DNA from: Ridgeia piscesae
Lineage: Eukaryota > Annelida > Polychaeta > Sabellida > Siboglinidae
Reading direction: 5' to 3'
Assembly (NCBI GenBank): GCA_025642075.2
Contig: JAODUO010000627.1
Location: forward strand, 74,501 to 138,500
Length of the DNA: 64,000 nucleotides
Shown here: positions 36,299 through 47,825 of the stretch, piece by piece
Layout of the letters: every line of letters begins with the position of its first letter
How positions within the stretch are numbered: the stretch's first letter is position 1
Position numbers and translations under genes: made by a program
Notes under the pieces: generated by a model
What the model was told of the DNA's origin: nothing
The model's database searches: none
What the model saw: only the letters and a program-made list of their open reading frames with translations

Positions 36299-38963
36299 CT
36301 GAAAACAATAACACAATAAATGGCAGGTGTAATTTACTTTATCATTATTTATTTCATTTATAAATGAAATTACCGGAAATCAGATAATTAGAGGTAGCAT
36401 TTCTAGTAATTACTTCATGTCATTATCTCATTATTCTATGTTTGTTATTACGTATCTATTTCCATTATTCCATATCACCAAGTAATTTAAATCTGGCGAA
36501 AGCCACATTTAACTATCTGTTGGTTTGGAATAACAAACATAGAATAATGATATAATGACATGTAGAGATTATTAGAAATGTTGTCTCTAATTAAATCTAG
36601 CTTGAGTTTATTATATTCAATAATTATATAAATTATTGTGTATGTGCAGTTGCATAGAATGGGAAATACTACTTATAAGTTTATAACTTCTTGCATTTCC
36701 CTTCAAAATGTCTTATACTATGTTAATATTGAATAATTTGTCATCCATCCATCCATTCATCCACCGACCCATCCACACATCCATCCGCCCGTCCGTCCAT
36801 TGTTTTCCACTCCGTGTAAAACTTGCAAGTTATGCAGTAGTATAATGATAATAGATCATTCGCCTGGTGGCAGCACTAACAACACTTTTGATTATAATTT
36901 CGTTCACCAGATGGCAGCAATGATATTACATTTGAGAATCAAAACATACCCCGTATGTTTCTCATAAAATAAAGAAGGAACACATTTATTAACAAGCATC
37001 TTGGTAAAACCATGCAGTGTAAAACCACCATTAGAATATAAATAAAAATCTGATCAAAGAAATCTGATCAACATTTCAGTTTTTGAGAGTGAAATACAAT
37101 TTGAGCTGTTCAATAGGTGATGTTGGCACATCATCTTTACTTAGCAGGGTTAACAACTGTGAGTAGTTCTTCAGCACAACAATCTCAGACCCAAATGACA
37201 GTGTTGTCACACCAATGCTTAGAGTTGGATTATACTGAGCACTTCATAATTGTAACACACAAGTGATGCTGATTTGATCAGCAAATGTTGGATCAGTGGA
37301 CTCAGTAAACAAGCAAACATTAAGCAATAAAGTTGAAGAATTGTAAGACAGTAACACAGATCAACCTACTTGTGTGACTGGCCAACTATTGTTACTTCTT
37401 GTAGAATTACTTGTGTGAATAATAAGACAGTAACACAGATAAACCTATTGGTGTGACTGGTCAACTATTGTTACTTCTTGTAGAATTACTTGTGTGAATA
37501 ATAAGACAGTAACACAGATAAACCTATTGGTGTGACTGGTCAACTATTGTTACTTCTTATAGAATTACTTGTGTGAATAATAAGACAGTAACACAGATAA
37601 ACCTACTGGTGTGACTGGCCAACTATTGTTACTTCTTATAGAATTACTTGTGTGAATAATAAGACAGTAACACAGATAAACCTACTGGTGTGACTGGCCA
37701 ACTATTGTTACTTCTTATAGAATTACTTGTGTGAATAATAAGAGAGTAACACAGATAAACCTACTAGTGTGACTGGTCAACTGTTGTTACTTCTTATAGA
37801 ATTACTTGTGTGAATAATAAGATAGTAACACAGAGAAACCTACTAGTGTGACTGGCCAACTATTGTTACTTCTTATAGAATTACTTGTGTGAATAATAAG
37901 AGAGTAACACAGATAAACCTACTGGTGTGACTGGCCAACTATTGTTACTTCTTATAGAACTATTTGTGTGAATAATAAGACAGTAACACAGATAAATCTA
38001 CTGGTGTGACTGGCCAACTACTGTTTCTACTGACAGTTTACTGTGAAATCATCAGATAAAACATTTTTCCCAAAGTTTTTTAAATTTTCAAACTTTATAA
38101 TATTACATTTTACAAGTTTTTTGAATTTTTTATTGTCACACCCCAGCAACCAACCTTCCATTAGGGGCGGCTCATCTTCGAAACTCTCCCCAGTGGGTGG
38201 TGTGTATGTGTTAAATGTCTCGGCTGCAGGAGTCAGAATGGAGCCAGCGTACGGGTTCTGCTGCTGTGGCTGGGCTGCTGGCTCTGGTGCAAGTGAGGCA
38301 TCATATGAGCCTGTCTGTGAGTAGTCAAACTGTCCAAATTGTCTACAAAGGAATGTGCATAAATCACTTACTTCATCAAACAATCAAAGTAACGAAAACG
38401 TATGTATTGTTATTTAGCAATTCTAAGATGAATCTGGCAAATTTGGGGAATCTAAACATTTCAATCAGCGCCTGAGAGTTGTTGTGTATTCAAGTAACAT
38501 CTTCCAAAGTTTAGCCAATCACTGAGCTTAATTTCAGCACTTCACAGCCCGATACAGTACTGGTGTAATCAGCCATAACCTCTGACACACGAGGATGATT
38601 CAAACCATTCAGGCAAATAGTCATAGATTTGAACATCAAAGAATCTGACTCTTGACAGGCTAATTCAAGATTAAAATTTCACCATAATTTTTACTGCCCT
38701 GCTGAACTTGGAGCTGTGCTTGTTATAGGGGAACTGATAACATGTCATGATTAACCAAGTGCTACGACCAAGATGGAAATGTTTGGCTCAATGCTCACAC
38801 ATGCTCTAACCCCAGACAACCTATGATGATGATAAGCCACCATGAGATTCATGGAGAAATAAAGTGATGGAACTCACTGGTCCATTGTCATGGAAGACAT
38901 ATCGTAGCCTGACTCCTGACCCTGTGGATTGTAGAACTGGTTTTGAAAATCTTGATCACTCAT
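36264..38963 (-). CDS. YIPF5: YIPF5-type Yip1-family protein, N-terminal exons only
   Basis: Three exons with matching phases were identified: 38963-38878, 38342-38155 and 36298-36264 (minus strand). Together they encode about 102 residues. They comprise a Gln/Tyr-rich cytosolic N-terminus that starts MSDQDFQNQFYNPQGQ, a Pro/Gln-rich stretch, and the signature SFEDEPPLMEELGINFDHI. In YIPF5/YIPF7 the very similar motif ends the cytosolic region before the five-helix Yip1 domain. YIPF5 cycles between ER exit sites and the Golgi and takes part in ER-Golgi transport (family knowledge). The transmembrane exons, which should lie at lower coordinates, were not found. They may be very short, far to the left beyond the arrays, or lost. 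Confidence 0.85.
36384..36596. mobile_element. Foldback element / MITE with about 65-bp inverted arms
   Basis: The left arm at 36384-36450 contains cattattctatgtttgttatt. The right arm at 36529-36596 contains its reverse complement, aataacaaacatagaataatg. The arms match over about 65 bp with a few differences and enclose about 80 bp. The target-site duplication is unclear. It lies between YIPF5 exons 3 and 2. Confidence 0.7.
36740..36800 (+). repeat. Imperfect CATC/CGTC microsatellite
   Basis: Runs of catccatccatccattcatcc followed by ccgtccgtcc form about 60 bp of imperfect tetranucleotide repeat. Confidence 0.8.
37335..38035 (+). repeat. 79-bp tandem repeat, about 9 copies
   Basis: The unit includes taagacagtaacacagataa and acttcttatagaattacttg at 79-bp spacing. 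It sits in the YIPF5 intron, and its right end is about 120 bp from the donor of exon 2. Copies are highly similar. Confidence 0.95.
38155..38342 (-). CDS. YIPF5: YIPF5 second coding exon
   Basis: Acceptor cctttgtag; the first base completes a Gln codon, 62 codons follow, and one base (G) is left before donor GTTGGT. It encodes QFGQFDYSQTG through FEDEPPLMEG/E. Confidence 0.85.
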
Positions 38964-38975
38964 TTTGGCAGCCAA
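38878..38975 (-). CDS. YIPF5: YIPF5 exon with start codon
   Basis: Acceptor ttcttgacag ends at 38976. A short leader precedes the ATG at 38963-38961, then 28 codons plus two bases run to 38878 before donor GTGAGT. The acceptor just upstream of the ATG shows that at least one non-coding exon exists further upstream. Confidence 0.85.
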
Positions 38976-39067
38976 CTGTCAAGAAATGGATATGTTAGTA
39001 CATATTTAAAGGGAACATAGACATTTACAGCATTCGTTGGTGCAATCCGCACCTCACCATAACTCCT

Positions 39068-39288
39068 GGATCATGTCAGCTTTGGGGCACACAGCCTATT
39101 ATAAAATAGTGGTTAGGGGTTAGGGTGTGTGTATTGCATAATGCAGCATGCTATGTTTTGCTGTCTCTACTATAATAAAATAGTGGTTAGGGTTAGCATA
39201 GTGTATTAGTGTATTGCATAATGCAGCATTATTAGACCCCTATTTTATAATAGTGGACTGGTCTGGAACCTCAAAGCTGACATGATCC
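39068..39288. repeat. Foldback sequence with duplicated interior
   Basis: A perfect 16-bp inverted pair (ggatcatgtcagcttt at 39068-39083, aaagctgacatgatcc at 39273-39288) and a perfect 14-bp inner pair (ctattataaaatag at 39096-39109, ctattttataatag at 39240-39253) enclose two diverged direct copies of a segment ending tattgcataatgcagcat. It is probably a small MITE. It directly precedes the truncated LINE. Confidence 0.6.
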
Positions 39289-39299
39289 TAACTGCTAAG

Positions 39300-40979
39300 G
39301 TGAAGTATTATGATATTATTTATAACCTCAACATTGCGGGAAACATAATTAGCGATGACAAGCAAAAAGCAGAAGCCTTAGGCAATCAGTTCAAAAGTGT
39401 CTTTACATATGAAGGAAATTCCAAGCTGCCAAATCTGAATGACAGCCCACATGGAAAAATACCCGAATTAACAATTTCACTTAAAGGAGTACATGACCAA
39501 CTATCAAAAATTAACACCTCTAAATCGCAAGGACCAGATGGCATTCCACCATGGTTTCTAAACAGATATGCCTACCACCTAACACCAATAATACATGATA
39601 TCTTCCAATCATCAGTTGACTCTGGTCAAGTCCCCAAAGCCTGGAACGAAGCAAACATAACAGCAATTTTCAAGAAAGGAAACAGGGCAGAAACTTCAAA
39701 CTACAGACCAATATCCTTAACACCTGTGATTTCTAAACTTCTTGAACACATAATTCATAGCCACATCATGAAACACATTGAACAACATCACATCCTAACT
39801 GACCACCAACATGGTTTTCGTGCAAAAAGATCAACAGAAACTCAATTAATTCAAACTGTCCATGACATAAGCAAATATCTAGATGAAAAGAAATCTGTAG
39901 ACATGGCCATTCTAGACTTCACTAAAGCATTCGACAAAGTTCCACATAAAAGACTAATCCACAAACTAAAATACTATGGCATCACAGGCCCAATATCGTC
40001 ATGGATAGAAAGCTTCCTTGCAGAAAGAACTCAATAGGTTGTAATAAATGGATCAGCATCCAAACCAATTAAAGTCACCTCAGGGGTACCACAGGGAACC
40101 GTACTGGGGCCCTTACTTTTCTTACTTTACATAAATGATCTACCCAACAATCTCACTTCAAACGTTCGCCTTTTTGCAGATGACTGCCTACTATATCAAC
40201 CAATTAAATCAGACAATGACATTTCTCTCCTCCAAAATGATCTAATCAAACTTGAGGAATGGCAAAACACCTGGCTTATGAAATTCAATCCCACCAAATG
40301 CTTCACAATGACATTAGCCTCAAGAAAACCGACACCAAATATTTACACCTTCTGTGGCCAACAACTTAAATCTGTTCAATCACATTGTTATCTTGGTGTA
40401 CAAATATCAAATACATTAAATTGGACAGCACAATGCAACTCAGTCGCTAGGAAAGCACAACAGACTCTAGGAGTCATTAGGAGAAATCTAAATAAATGCC
40501 CAACCCACATTAAGTCAATAGCCTACACAACCCTTGTCCGACCAATACTTGAATATGCATCAGCATCATGGGATCCACACTGCCTAAAACATATTAAAAC
40601 CTTAGAAAGAATCCAAAGACAAGCTGCCAGATTTTGTACACATAACTATTCTAGAGAACCAGGAACAGTAACCCAACTTTTTAAAGACCTCCAGTGGGAC
40701 ACCCTCCAAACAAGAAGAAAAATTAAAAGACTTAGCATAATATACAAAATGGAACATAACCTTATAGATATCCCGCTAGATCACTATATCCAACACAACA
40801 CTAGAACCTCACGTAAACATGACAGTCAGTTCTTGCAAATTAGATACTCTGCAAACATATTTGGAAGCAGCTTCTTCCCAACAACAATTAAGGAATGGAA
40901 TTCTCTCCCCTCAAACACTGTCTCAAGTAAATCACTAAAATCATTTCAGAATAGTTTAATCCAACATTTTAACAATTAA
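39300..40979 (+). pseudogene. Reverse transcriptase pseudogene with one in-frame stop
   Basis: The frame before and after the TAG at 40035-40037 is the same. No frameshift is visible over about 560 codons, and the FADD catalytic motif is intact. The stop lies between the DFTKAFD block and the SGVPQG block, inside the RT domain, so no functional polymerase can be made. The low decay suggests a relatively recent insertion. Confidence 0.88.
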
Positions 40980-41057
40980 GTCAGATGACCCACCATGCGC
41001 ACTGGCGTGATGTGTCCCTAGGACATTTTGCCAGTTAAGATACAGATACAGATACAA
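39300..41057 (+). mobile_element. 5'-truncated non-LTR retrotransposon, Jockey-superfamily-like
   Basis: A single reading frame runs from about 39300 to 40979, interrupted once by TAG at 40035-40037. It has the RT blocks in order: SQGPDGIPPWFL, NYRPISLTPVISKLLEHII, HGFRAKRSTETQLI, DFTKAFDKVPHKRL, TSGVPQGTVLGPLL and the catalytic FADD. After these come the thumb region CYLGVQISNTLNWT and a typical LINE C-terminus ending in FQNSLIQHFNN. The endonuclease and ORF1 are missing, so the copy is 5'-truncated and dead. A short 3' UTR ends in tandem GATACA units near 41036-41057, a common LINE tail type. It lies antisense in the probable YIPF5 leader intron. Assignment between CR1, L2 and Jockey clades needs a tree. 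Confidence 0.9.
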
Positions 41058-41651
41058 TGATTAAATTAACAAAGTGAAGCATCAAATGTTGGCAAAACTA
41101 CAGTTATAATGACAACATTGACGTGGGTCCGAATTCTACATAAGTGCCGAATAACTTATTACATGCATCTGTAAAATCTAGATAAACTTATATTTCTAAT
41201 GACCAAATAAATATTTGATATGTTGATCCCTTTACTGTTTACAGCTGTTCACAGTTATACTTGGTGGGACTGGTGCGGTGTGTAACTTCAGAGTACGTAC
41301 TACAGAACGAGAAGATAAATGTATAGAAAGGTGTTCAAATTAAGGTGAGTTTGAATTATACACAATTGCCAAAACTTTCAGTTAGGCCGTATCCCTAATT
41401 TGAAAAATCCATAATTTAATTTCAAAAAGATTATTAAAGGAAAGGATGAACAGGAGGAGGGCGATATTATGCGAACTGACGACCGGTGACAGCCCAAGTG
41501 ATGACGTTTTTCTTAAAATGGTGAGCGGATTGAAGCACATCTAGTAATGTCAGATACGTGTTTACCTTATTTATAATGGACACATTAACACATATTTTTT
41601 CTGACATTTTATTAATCGTAACATAAGAATCGTGGAAAACTAAGCACTTAC

Positions 41652-41727
41652 AACGTTGTCCTGTTTACATTTAGAACGAAACTTGTGTAGAACCTAGATG
41701 GCGCTGTATTCCCACAATGCACTGTAA
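41652..41727 (-). promoter_or_regulatory. Candidate bidirectional promoter and YIPF5 leader exon
   Basis: Plus-strand 41697-41706 agatggcgct resembles a YY1 site. The following 41709-41725 attcccacaatgcactg resembles the ZNF143/STAF motif often found in bidirectional promoters. On the minus strand a consensus donor GTAAGT begins at 41651, so a non-coding exon ending at 41652 could join the YIPF5 acceptor at 38976. The leader exon is inference. Confidence 0.4.
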
Positions 41728-41748
41728 CTTCCTTTTCCGTCTGCCATC
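41728..41748 (+). promoter_or_regulatory. RPL9: 5'-TOP leader exon of RPL9
   Basis: The sequence cttccttttccgtctgccatc is a typical terminal oligopyrimidine start and is followed directly by donor gtaagag. TOP leaders are usual for ribosomal-protein mRNAs and give mTOR-dependent translation. The transcription start at C41728 is inferred. Confidence 0.7.
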
Positions 41749-44700
41749 GTAAGAGCGTTTATATCCTCGCATGTTGTGTTATAAAAATCTGTATAATCAG
41801 TCACGTAGCTGAAAGAATCTGATATATATTACTAAAATATAAAAAGTAGAATATTAGCTACACCAACTCTGTGCGCTATTTTAATAAATGTACTACATTT
41901 TGTACCTTTATGTGGCGGTTAACTACTGGAGCTTCAACCGGTTTTACATTCACGAGCACATAATATCGTGTTGCAGATAATATCGTGTTTTAAAATGTGA
42001 CAATCATACTAATCCCTACAAACAAGAAGAAATACTGGACCGAAATACTAACACAGCATAATATTCAAGATGGAACATATATATATCCCATAGTATATCA
42101 AGTGCAACCCTAGATGTTAATGTCAACATGACAATCAGTTCATACAAATCAGGGTTACCCACATCAAGATATTTGGAAACGTCTTTTTTCCAACCACAAA
42201 AGAGTGGCATTCTCTACTCCAAGCCTTTCATCAAGTAAATCACTGAACTCATTCCAAAATAATTTAGACGTTTTAGTAACTAATCAAACAAGCCACCATG
42301 CGCACTGACTTGATGTGTCCATAGGACATAAGTTAGGCAATTGTTAAAGTTAACCATGCTGATGTTCGCATATGCAATGTTGACTATATGTTGTTTAAAT
42401 GTTTAGTATCTATGGTATATGAAACTATTTGTTATATTTTATTTTAAAGCGTTCACGATGAAGACCATCAAGGTTAATCAAGTCGTGACCATTCCGAAGA
42501 ATGGTAAGTGTATTATATTATATATTTTGAAAGCATGCCAAACAAATTTAGGTGTTGAAAATAGGCCCAGTAAGGGCGCTTAACTCTGTGTACACATCGA
42601 CCACGAGGCGTTTTCGAAACCGTTGTAGGCGTGGCTAAAAGCCCAGAAGGAAATGCATGATCACGCAATGCAGTATCACGTGAACACAAGTTGACGCCAC
42701 TAACGCCACACCCAGCCAGGTGTACGGCTGCCTGTGGGTATAGGTCAAAGGGTGGGTGTCACTCATGGCGATTTGAGTGACAGCGTCGGGATTCTTATTA
42801 ACATTCGACGTTTAACATTACAAAGTCAGTTCTGTTTCGATAAAACATTTATTGGTGGTCAGGACGCTACAATAGTTATAACTTGTACTGATTAACATGA
42901 TTTTGCAATAAAAATAAAAAGCCACGAACTGATCATGTCACTTTAACCCATTTTATCCTGAAGCTAGTGCAGACGAGTTGCAGCCAGTTCCTGATCATTT
43001 CCTCAAACCAATCTGTCAGCCTAAAAAATGACAGGCCTTCATTTAAAATGCACAACTTTATTATTTCTCAATACATTTTTTTATGTGATATACCTTCAGA
43101 AAGTAGATAAAATAAACTATACATTTGCATCGATAAACTCATAGTTTTATCATATATATTATATGTGGCATATGGCAAAACATGCCTAATAAATTCAAAC
43201 CTTTGTTGAGGTTTGTCACATTACTTTTCACCCGACATTTTCGCCATGAAGGAAGCAACATGTCAAAGAGCAAGTTGAGTTTATTTTATGCATTAATCCC
43301 TACTGAAAATAAAGGTATACAACTTGTCCACACATCTTCGATAATAATCTCATAATGTAAAATTGTTTGTAATACTCCCACATCAGTCGACTGAATCGCC
43401 AGCGTGTGGAGCCGCTGAGCAGAATTATGCAAATTTTTGAAATATTTTCTGTAAACGATGTATAAATCGGTGTCCCGTTTCTTATAAGTAATAAAGAAGT
43501 ACTCTAAAGTAACAACTTTGTTCAACATTTCAACATCCCTTTATTTATGAAGTAGTTACCGTCGTTGGAAATATTCTTAACTTTGGCGCTAAAAATACGG
43601 CGTGGTGCAAGGTGGGCGAAAATGGATGCCGTTGTCGGTTGACCCACTTCGATGGCTTCAAAGTATGTCTTCACGGACAAATGTCGCATCAAATACCATA
43701 ACCGTCCATCTTATATCGTCTATCCACTTGTCTGCCTTCTTGTCATCACCAGTATGAAGTAAATTAGCGGAGTTATCCTTCAAAATACGTCAACCTTTAA
43801 CGATCTTTGCGACTCGACGCCATCTTTGATTTCACTTTAGCTTGGGGTTACCATCTTTGTATTGCAAATACCCAAAGAACGGCGCTGATTGGTTGAAAAA
43901 TATGAGTTTCCTAGTGATCCCGATATACTGACGTCATTCGGTGTTAACCAGCCAATGGGATTCCAAAACGTCAGAGTGCATGGAAGCCGTGTCAAGTGCA
44001 AACTACGACCAGAATCGTATCCCGGATAAAATGGGTTAAAATGCAAAGTCTCGTTTGTGTAATTATTCAAATAACAATTAAAAATATTGCAGTTTAATTC
44101 AGAATGCAGCTTGAGTGTATATATTGTCATGTGTTTCAGTGACGTTGACAGTGAAGTCGCGTTCGGTCACTGTGAAGGGACCACGCGGCACACTGCGACG
44201 CAACTTCCGTCACATGGCTGTTGACATGAAGATGATTGGCAAGAACAAGCTGCAGGTGGAGAAGTGGATGGGAATCCGCAAGGAGCTTGCAGCCGTTCGC
44301 ACCATCTGCTCACATATTGAAAACATGATCAAAGGGACCCAGTATGTAAGTATCAACCATTGCTTGGGTAAATGAGTAAAAATGACAGACTACGTGTTAC
44401 TGATTTTGGTGGATTCCAATTCTTAGTACGTGTCTATTTTATTCCCATTTAGTATTGTGTTATTTGTTATTCTGAGCCAACACAGCAATAATAGGGAACA
44501 TGTCAGATACAGCGTTGTATTTGTCTAAAACTTGGAACTAGTGCTACCCCATTGTCCAGTAAACACAATTCTTGATTGCGATAAGTCCTTTTATTGTCTG
44601 TGAGTTTGGCTAAATGGAGGGATTAGCGACATATTGTTTACCCAGCGGGGCACATCACACTGACTGGTTATTTTGATGTGCGATGTTTTGGCAACTTCAA

Positions 44701-47430
44701 CAGAGCCGGGCGGCGAATAATGCAGTCATCTACTGCTAATAACATAAATAATAACAACAGAAATAACGTTTTCGTCAATTTGGCGAAGACTTACTTATGT
44801 TTGCCAACTATCTAACCCAAACCAAATCGCCTGTGTCACAATTGGCGATCGACAGCGCTAGAATTGGTTAGGTTGACATGATTGGGTTCTTGACAACAAC
44901 CCATGTCTGGGTAGTGGGTACGGCTCACCAGATGTAACCAAGCACTGTTGCACTGGCTGTATTGTCAAATAAATGCAGATAAATGCAGGACTAAATGTGT
45001 GTAACTCTTGTGCCAGTGTAAAGTTTTGCTATAAACTGGACCTGGTAAAGCCAGTGTAATGTTGATGTTGGGAAGCGGTGGTCATGTGGTAGAGCGCCGG
45101 ACTGTCGATCAAGAGGGCGGTGGTTCAATCCCACCTACCGCCGTTTCGAAACTTAGACAATTTCATTACCCCACATATGCCTGTCTTTCGGAAGACACTA
45201 AAAGCCGGTGGTACCTTCTATCTGGTGTCTATGCCAGGGGAAGTAAAAGATCCCATACAGGGGGTAAATGTGTAACCTGTAGTGGACTTGCTAATTCTAG
45301 AGGACAACTCCTGCGTTAGCCCAAGTTTGGGCTGTTTGGAGGAAACCACCTGAGACCTGACCCCTTCAGCTTAAATAGTAGAATGAGATATGTATATATC
45401 TATATAAAAGATATGACCCCCAAGTGCATTTTTATTAATTATCTGTGTGTGTTGACAGGGTTTCCGTTACAAAATGAGGTCTGTGTACGCTCATTTCCCC
45501 ATCAACATTACAATCACCGAGTCAAATACGTGTGTAGAGATCCGCAACTTCCTCGGAGAGAAGTACACGCGTCAGGTGATCATGCGACCAGGTGTCACAT
45601 GTCAACAGTCTACAAAACTGAAGGACGAGTTGATTCTGGAGGGAAATGACATCGAGCTTGTATCACAGTCAGGTTGGTTCAGTTGTATTATTTCATAAAC
45701 ATGCCGTCTTATGAATCAATAATTGATGATATTTAAACCCTGCATGTGACATGGGCTGAACAATCGGCCCAACAGCACCTGCCTCTGTTGTAACAATTTT
45801 CATGTTGGTATCATTGGATAGATTTTTCTAGATCATGTATATATTTTCCTTATGCAGCTTCGGTTACATAATTTTCACAGTTGAGTTTACAAAGCACCTG
45901 ATGTTGTTGCAGCCCATATTTGGGATATTTTACTATGCCAGGGCTGCCTACCATTACGGATTTTCCCTAATCATTATAGAAATTGATCTCAGATTACGGA
46001 AACTGCTCCTGAATTACTGAAATAAGCATTTCAGACTAGTGTACACATCAAAGAAATGCCGAAATGTAATAATTCACTCGTTGCAATTTATCAGTGAATG
46101 ACAGCGGAGGCTGCTATGATGGTTGGGCAGGAGACAAACCCAGACTAGGGAACGAAACAATTCATCAACATTTAATGACTTGGGATTTAGTTACAGCCAG
46201 GGAATGGGCTGTCACTTAGAAAGGCTTGATTAATTACTGTAGGGTGGAGTGGATAATAGGGGGTGGCACTGCCTGTAGTAGCAGCACCACCACCAGTACC
46301 AGCAGCAGGTTACCTGTCAGTATATTTTGGTATATATTGGCAACTACTCAGGCAATTTATCCACAAGTAGTCGTCATCTTCCAACTCAGGAGGACCCCTC
46401 AATGACCTATTTCCAGTACTGCCAGATTGACCAGGAACAGGAGATAACGTCACAAAATGTGTCCCTAGACCCTAGACCTGCCATTCATTCATAAAGTCCA
46501 CACATACAGCATCAACAGAAAGCTCTGATACTGGCCATATGGGTTCAGTCAGTTGATTTCAAATTGACCTGTTAACGTATGCCGCGGGTCGGGAATTGCC
46601 AGGAAATGATAAAACGGTCGATTTTTTATAAAGTGGATTTTCAGATCGAACGATGTATTCCACACATGTTGCTAACTTTATTTCACTGAATTCGACCTAA
46701 AAGTGTCAAAAAACCGATTAAATATGTCGCTACCCAACTTGCTGCTAATGTCGTTATGGCGGATGAACTTTTAAATCGATGGAAACGGGCCAACTTTCAG
46801 CGCGCTCAAACGTAAACATTGCTCCTTGCAAAGCGGCCATGTTTGGTATCGTCGTGTTGGAAATGATCCCTTCCGTACGCTGCCAAAGTCAAAAGTCGAC
46901 GACATCCGTACATAAATTAGTTATCGGCGGCGAAAGTGCCGCAAAACTATCCAATCACCAACTGTCTGAGCCGGTTGCTTGGCAGCCCAACCTCACACAA
47001 ACCATATATGGTGATCGCGGTCACGTAGCTATTTAAAATTGACCTTATGCAACGACGCCAGCCAATCACTGTGCGGCTTCAAGATGATTGACCTGTATGT
47101 GTCATGGCGTCCGATCGACGAAGGTTCCGTAGTGTTTACCAATTTTAAAGAAAGAAACGACACAATAAACGCAAATGAGCTGAATGCGCGGGAGGTTGCA
47201 TGAACAGCCTGCATGACGCTGTTCAATTGCGCAACGGACCCGCGGAAGCGGCAGCGAACGGGGAAAGAAACGGCGACGTCGGGCTGGCGTTGCTATGCCG
47301 CGTAGGCTACGCCTACGGCCGCAGGCGACGCGCACTGTCATAGACAGTGACAGCGGCGCTGGCGCCGACGAACTACCACATGTTGCTGGTATAAAAACGA
47401 AGAACTGAGATTTATTCGAAGAAGTTACAT

Positions 47431-47497
<67 letters not shown>

Positions 47498-47502
47498 TTA
47501 AT

Positions 47503-47549
<47 letters not shown>

Positions 47550-47790
47550 TTACAGAAACCAAGTGTGGAGTTAATGTAAAACGAAAGGTGGTACTGTTGT
47601 TGGATTTACTTTTCTAACATAATTTTTTCTTATCAGATATGAGAACTATTTTACGTAATTTAAACAGTTTATTTAATATTAAATAATTCTTCAAAACATT
47701 ATTGTGACAGTATGCTTATCATTTATGATATGTGTCTATGAAACTGACCAATTATTTAGGAATAGATGTATGTGTGTATGTATACATATA

Positions 47791-47825
<35 letters not shown>

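Noticed and set aside
39098..39125. Interstitial telomere repeat (TTAGGG-like)
   Set aside because: Only two imperfect units within a foldback element.
40035..40037. Programmed stop read-through in the LINE
   Set aside because: The copy is already 5'-truncated, and a single nonsense mutation is the simpler explanation.
45075..45141. Functional tRNA gene
   Set aside because: The D-arm and anticodon arm are irregular and the sequence continues as a SINE body.
45715..45800. Intronic C/D box snoRNA in RPL9 intron 3 (tgatgat ... ctga)
   Set aside because: No terminal stem and no properly placed D box.
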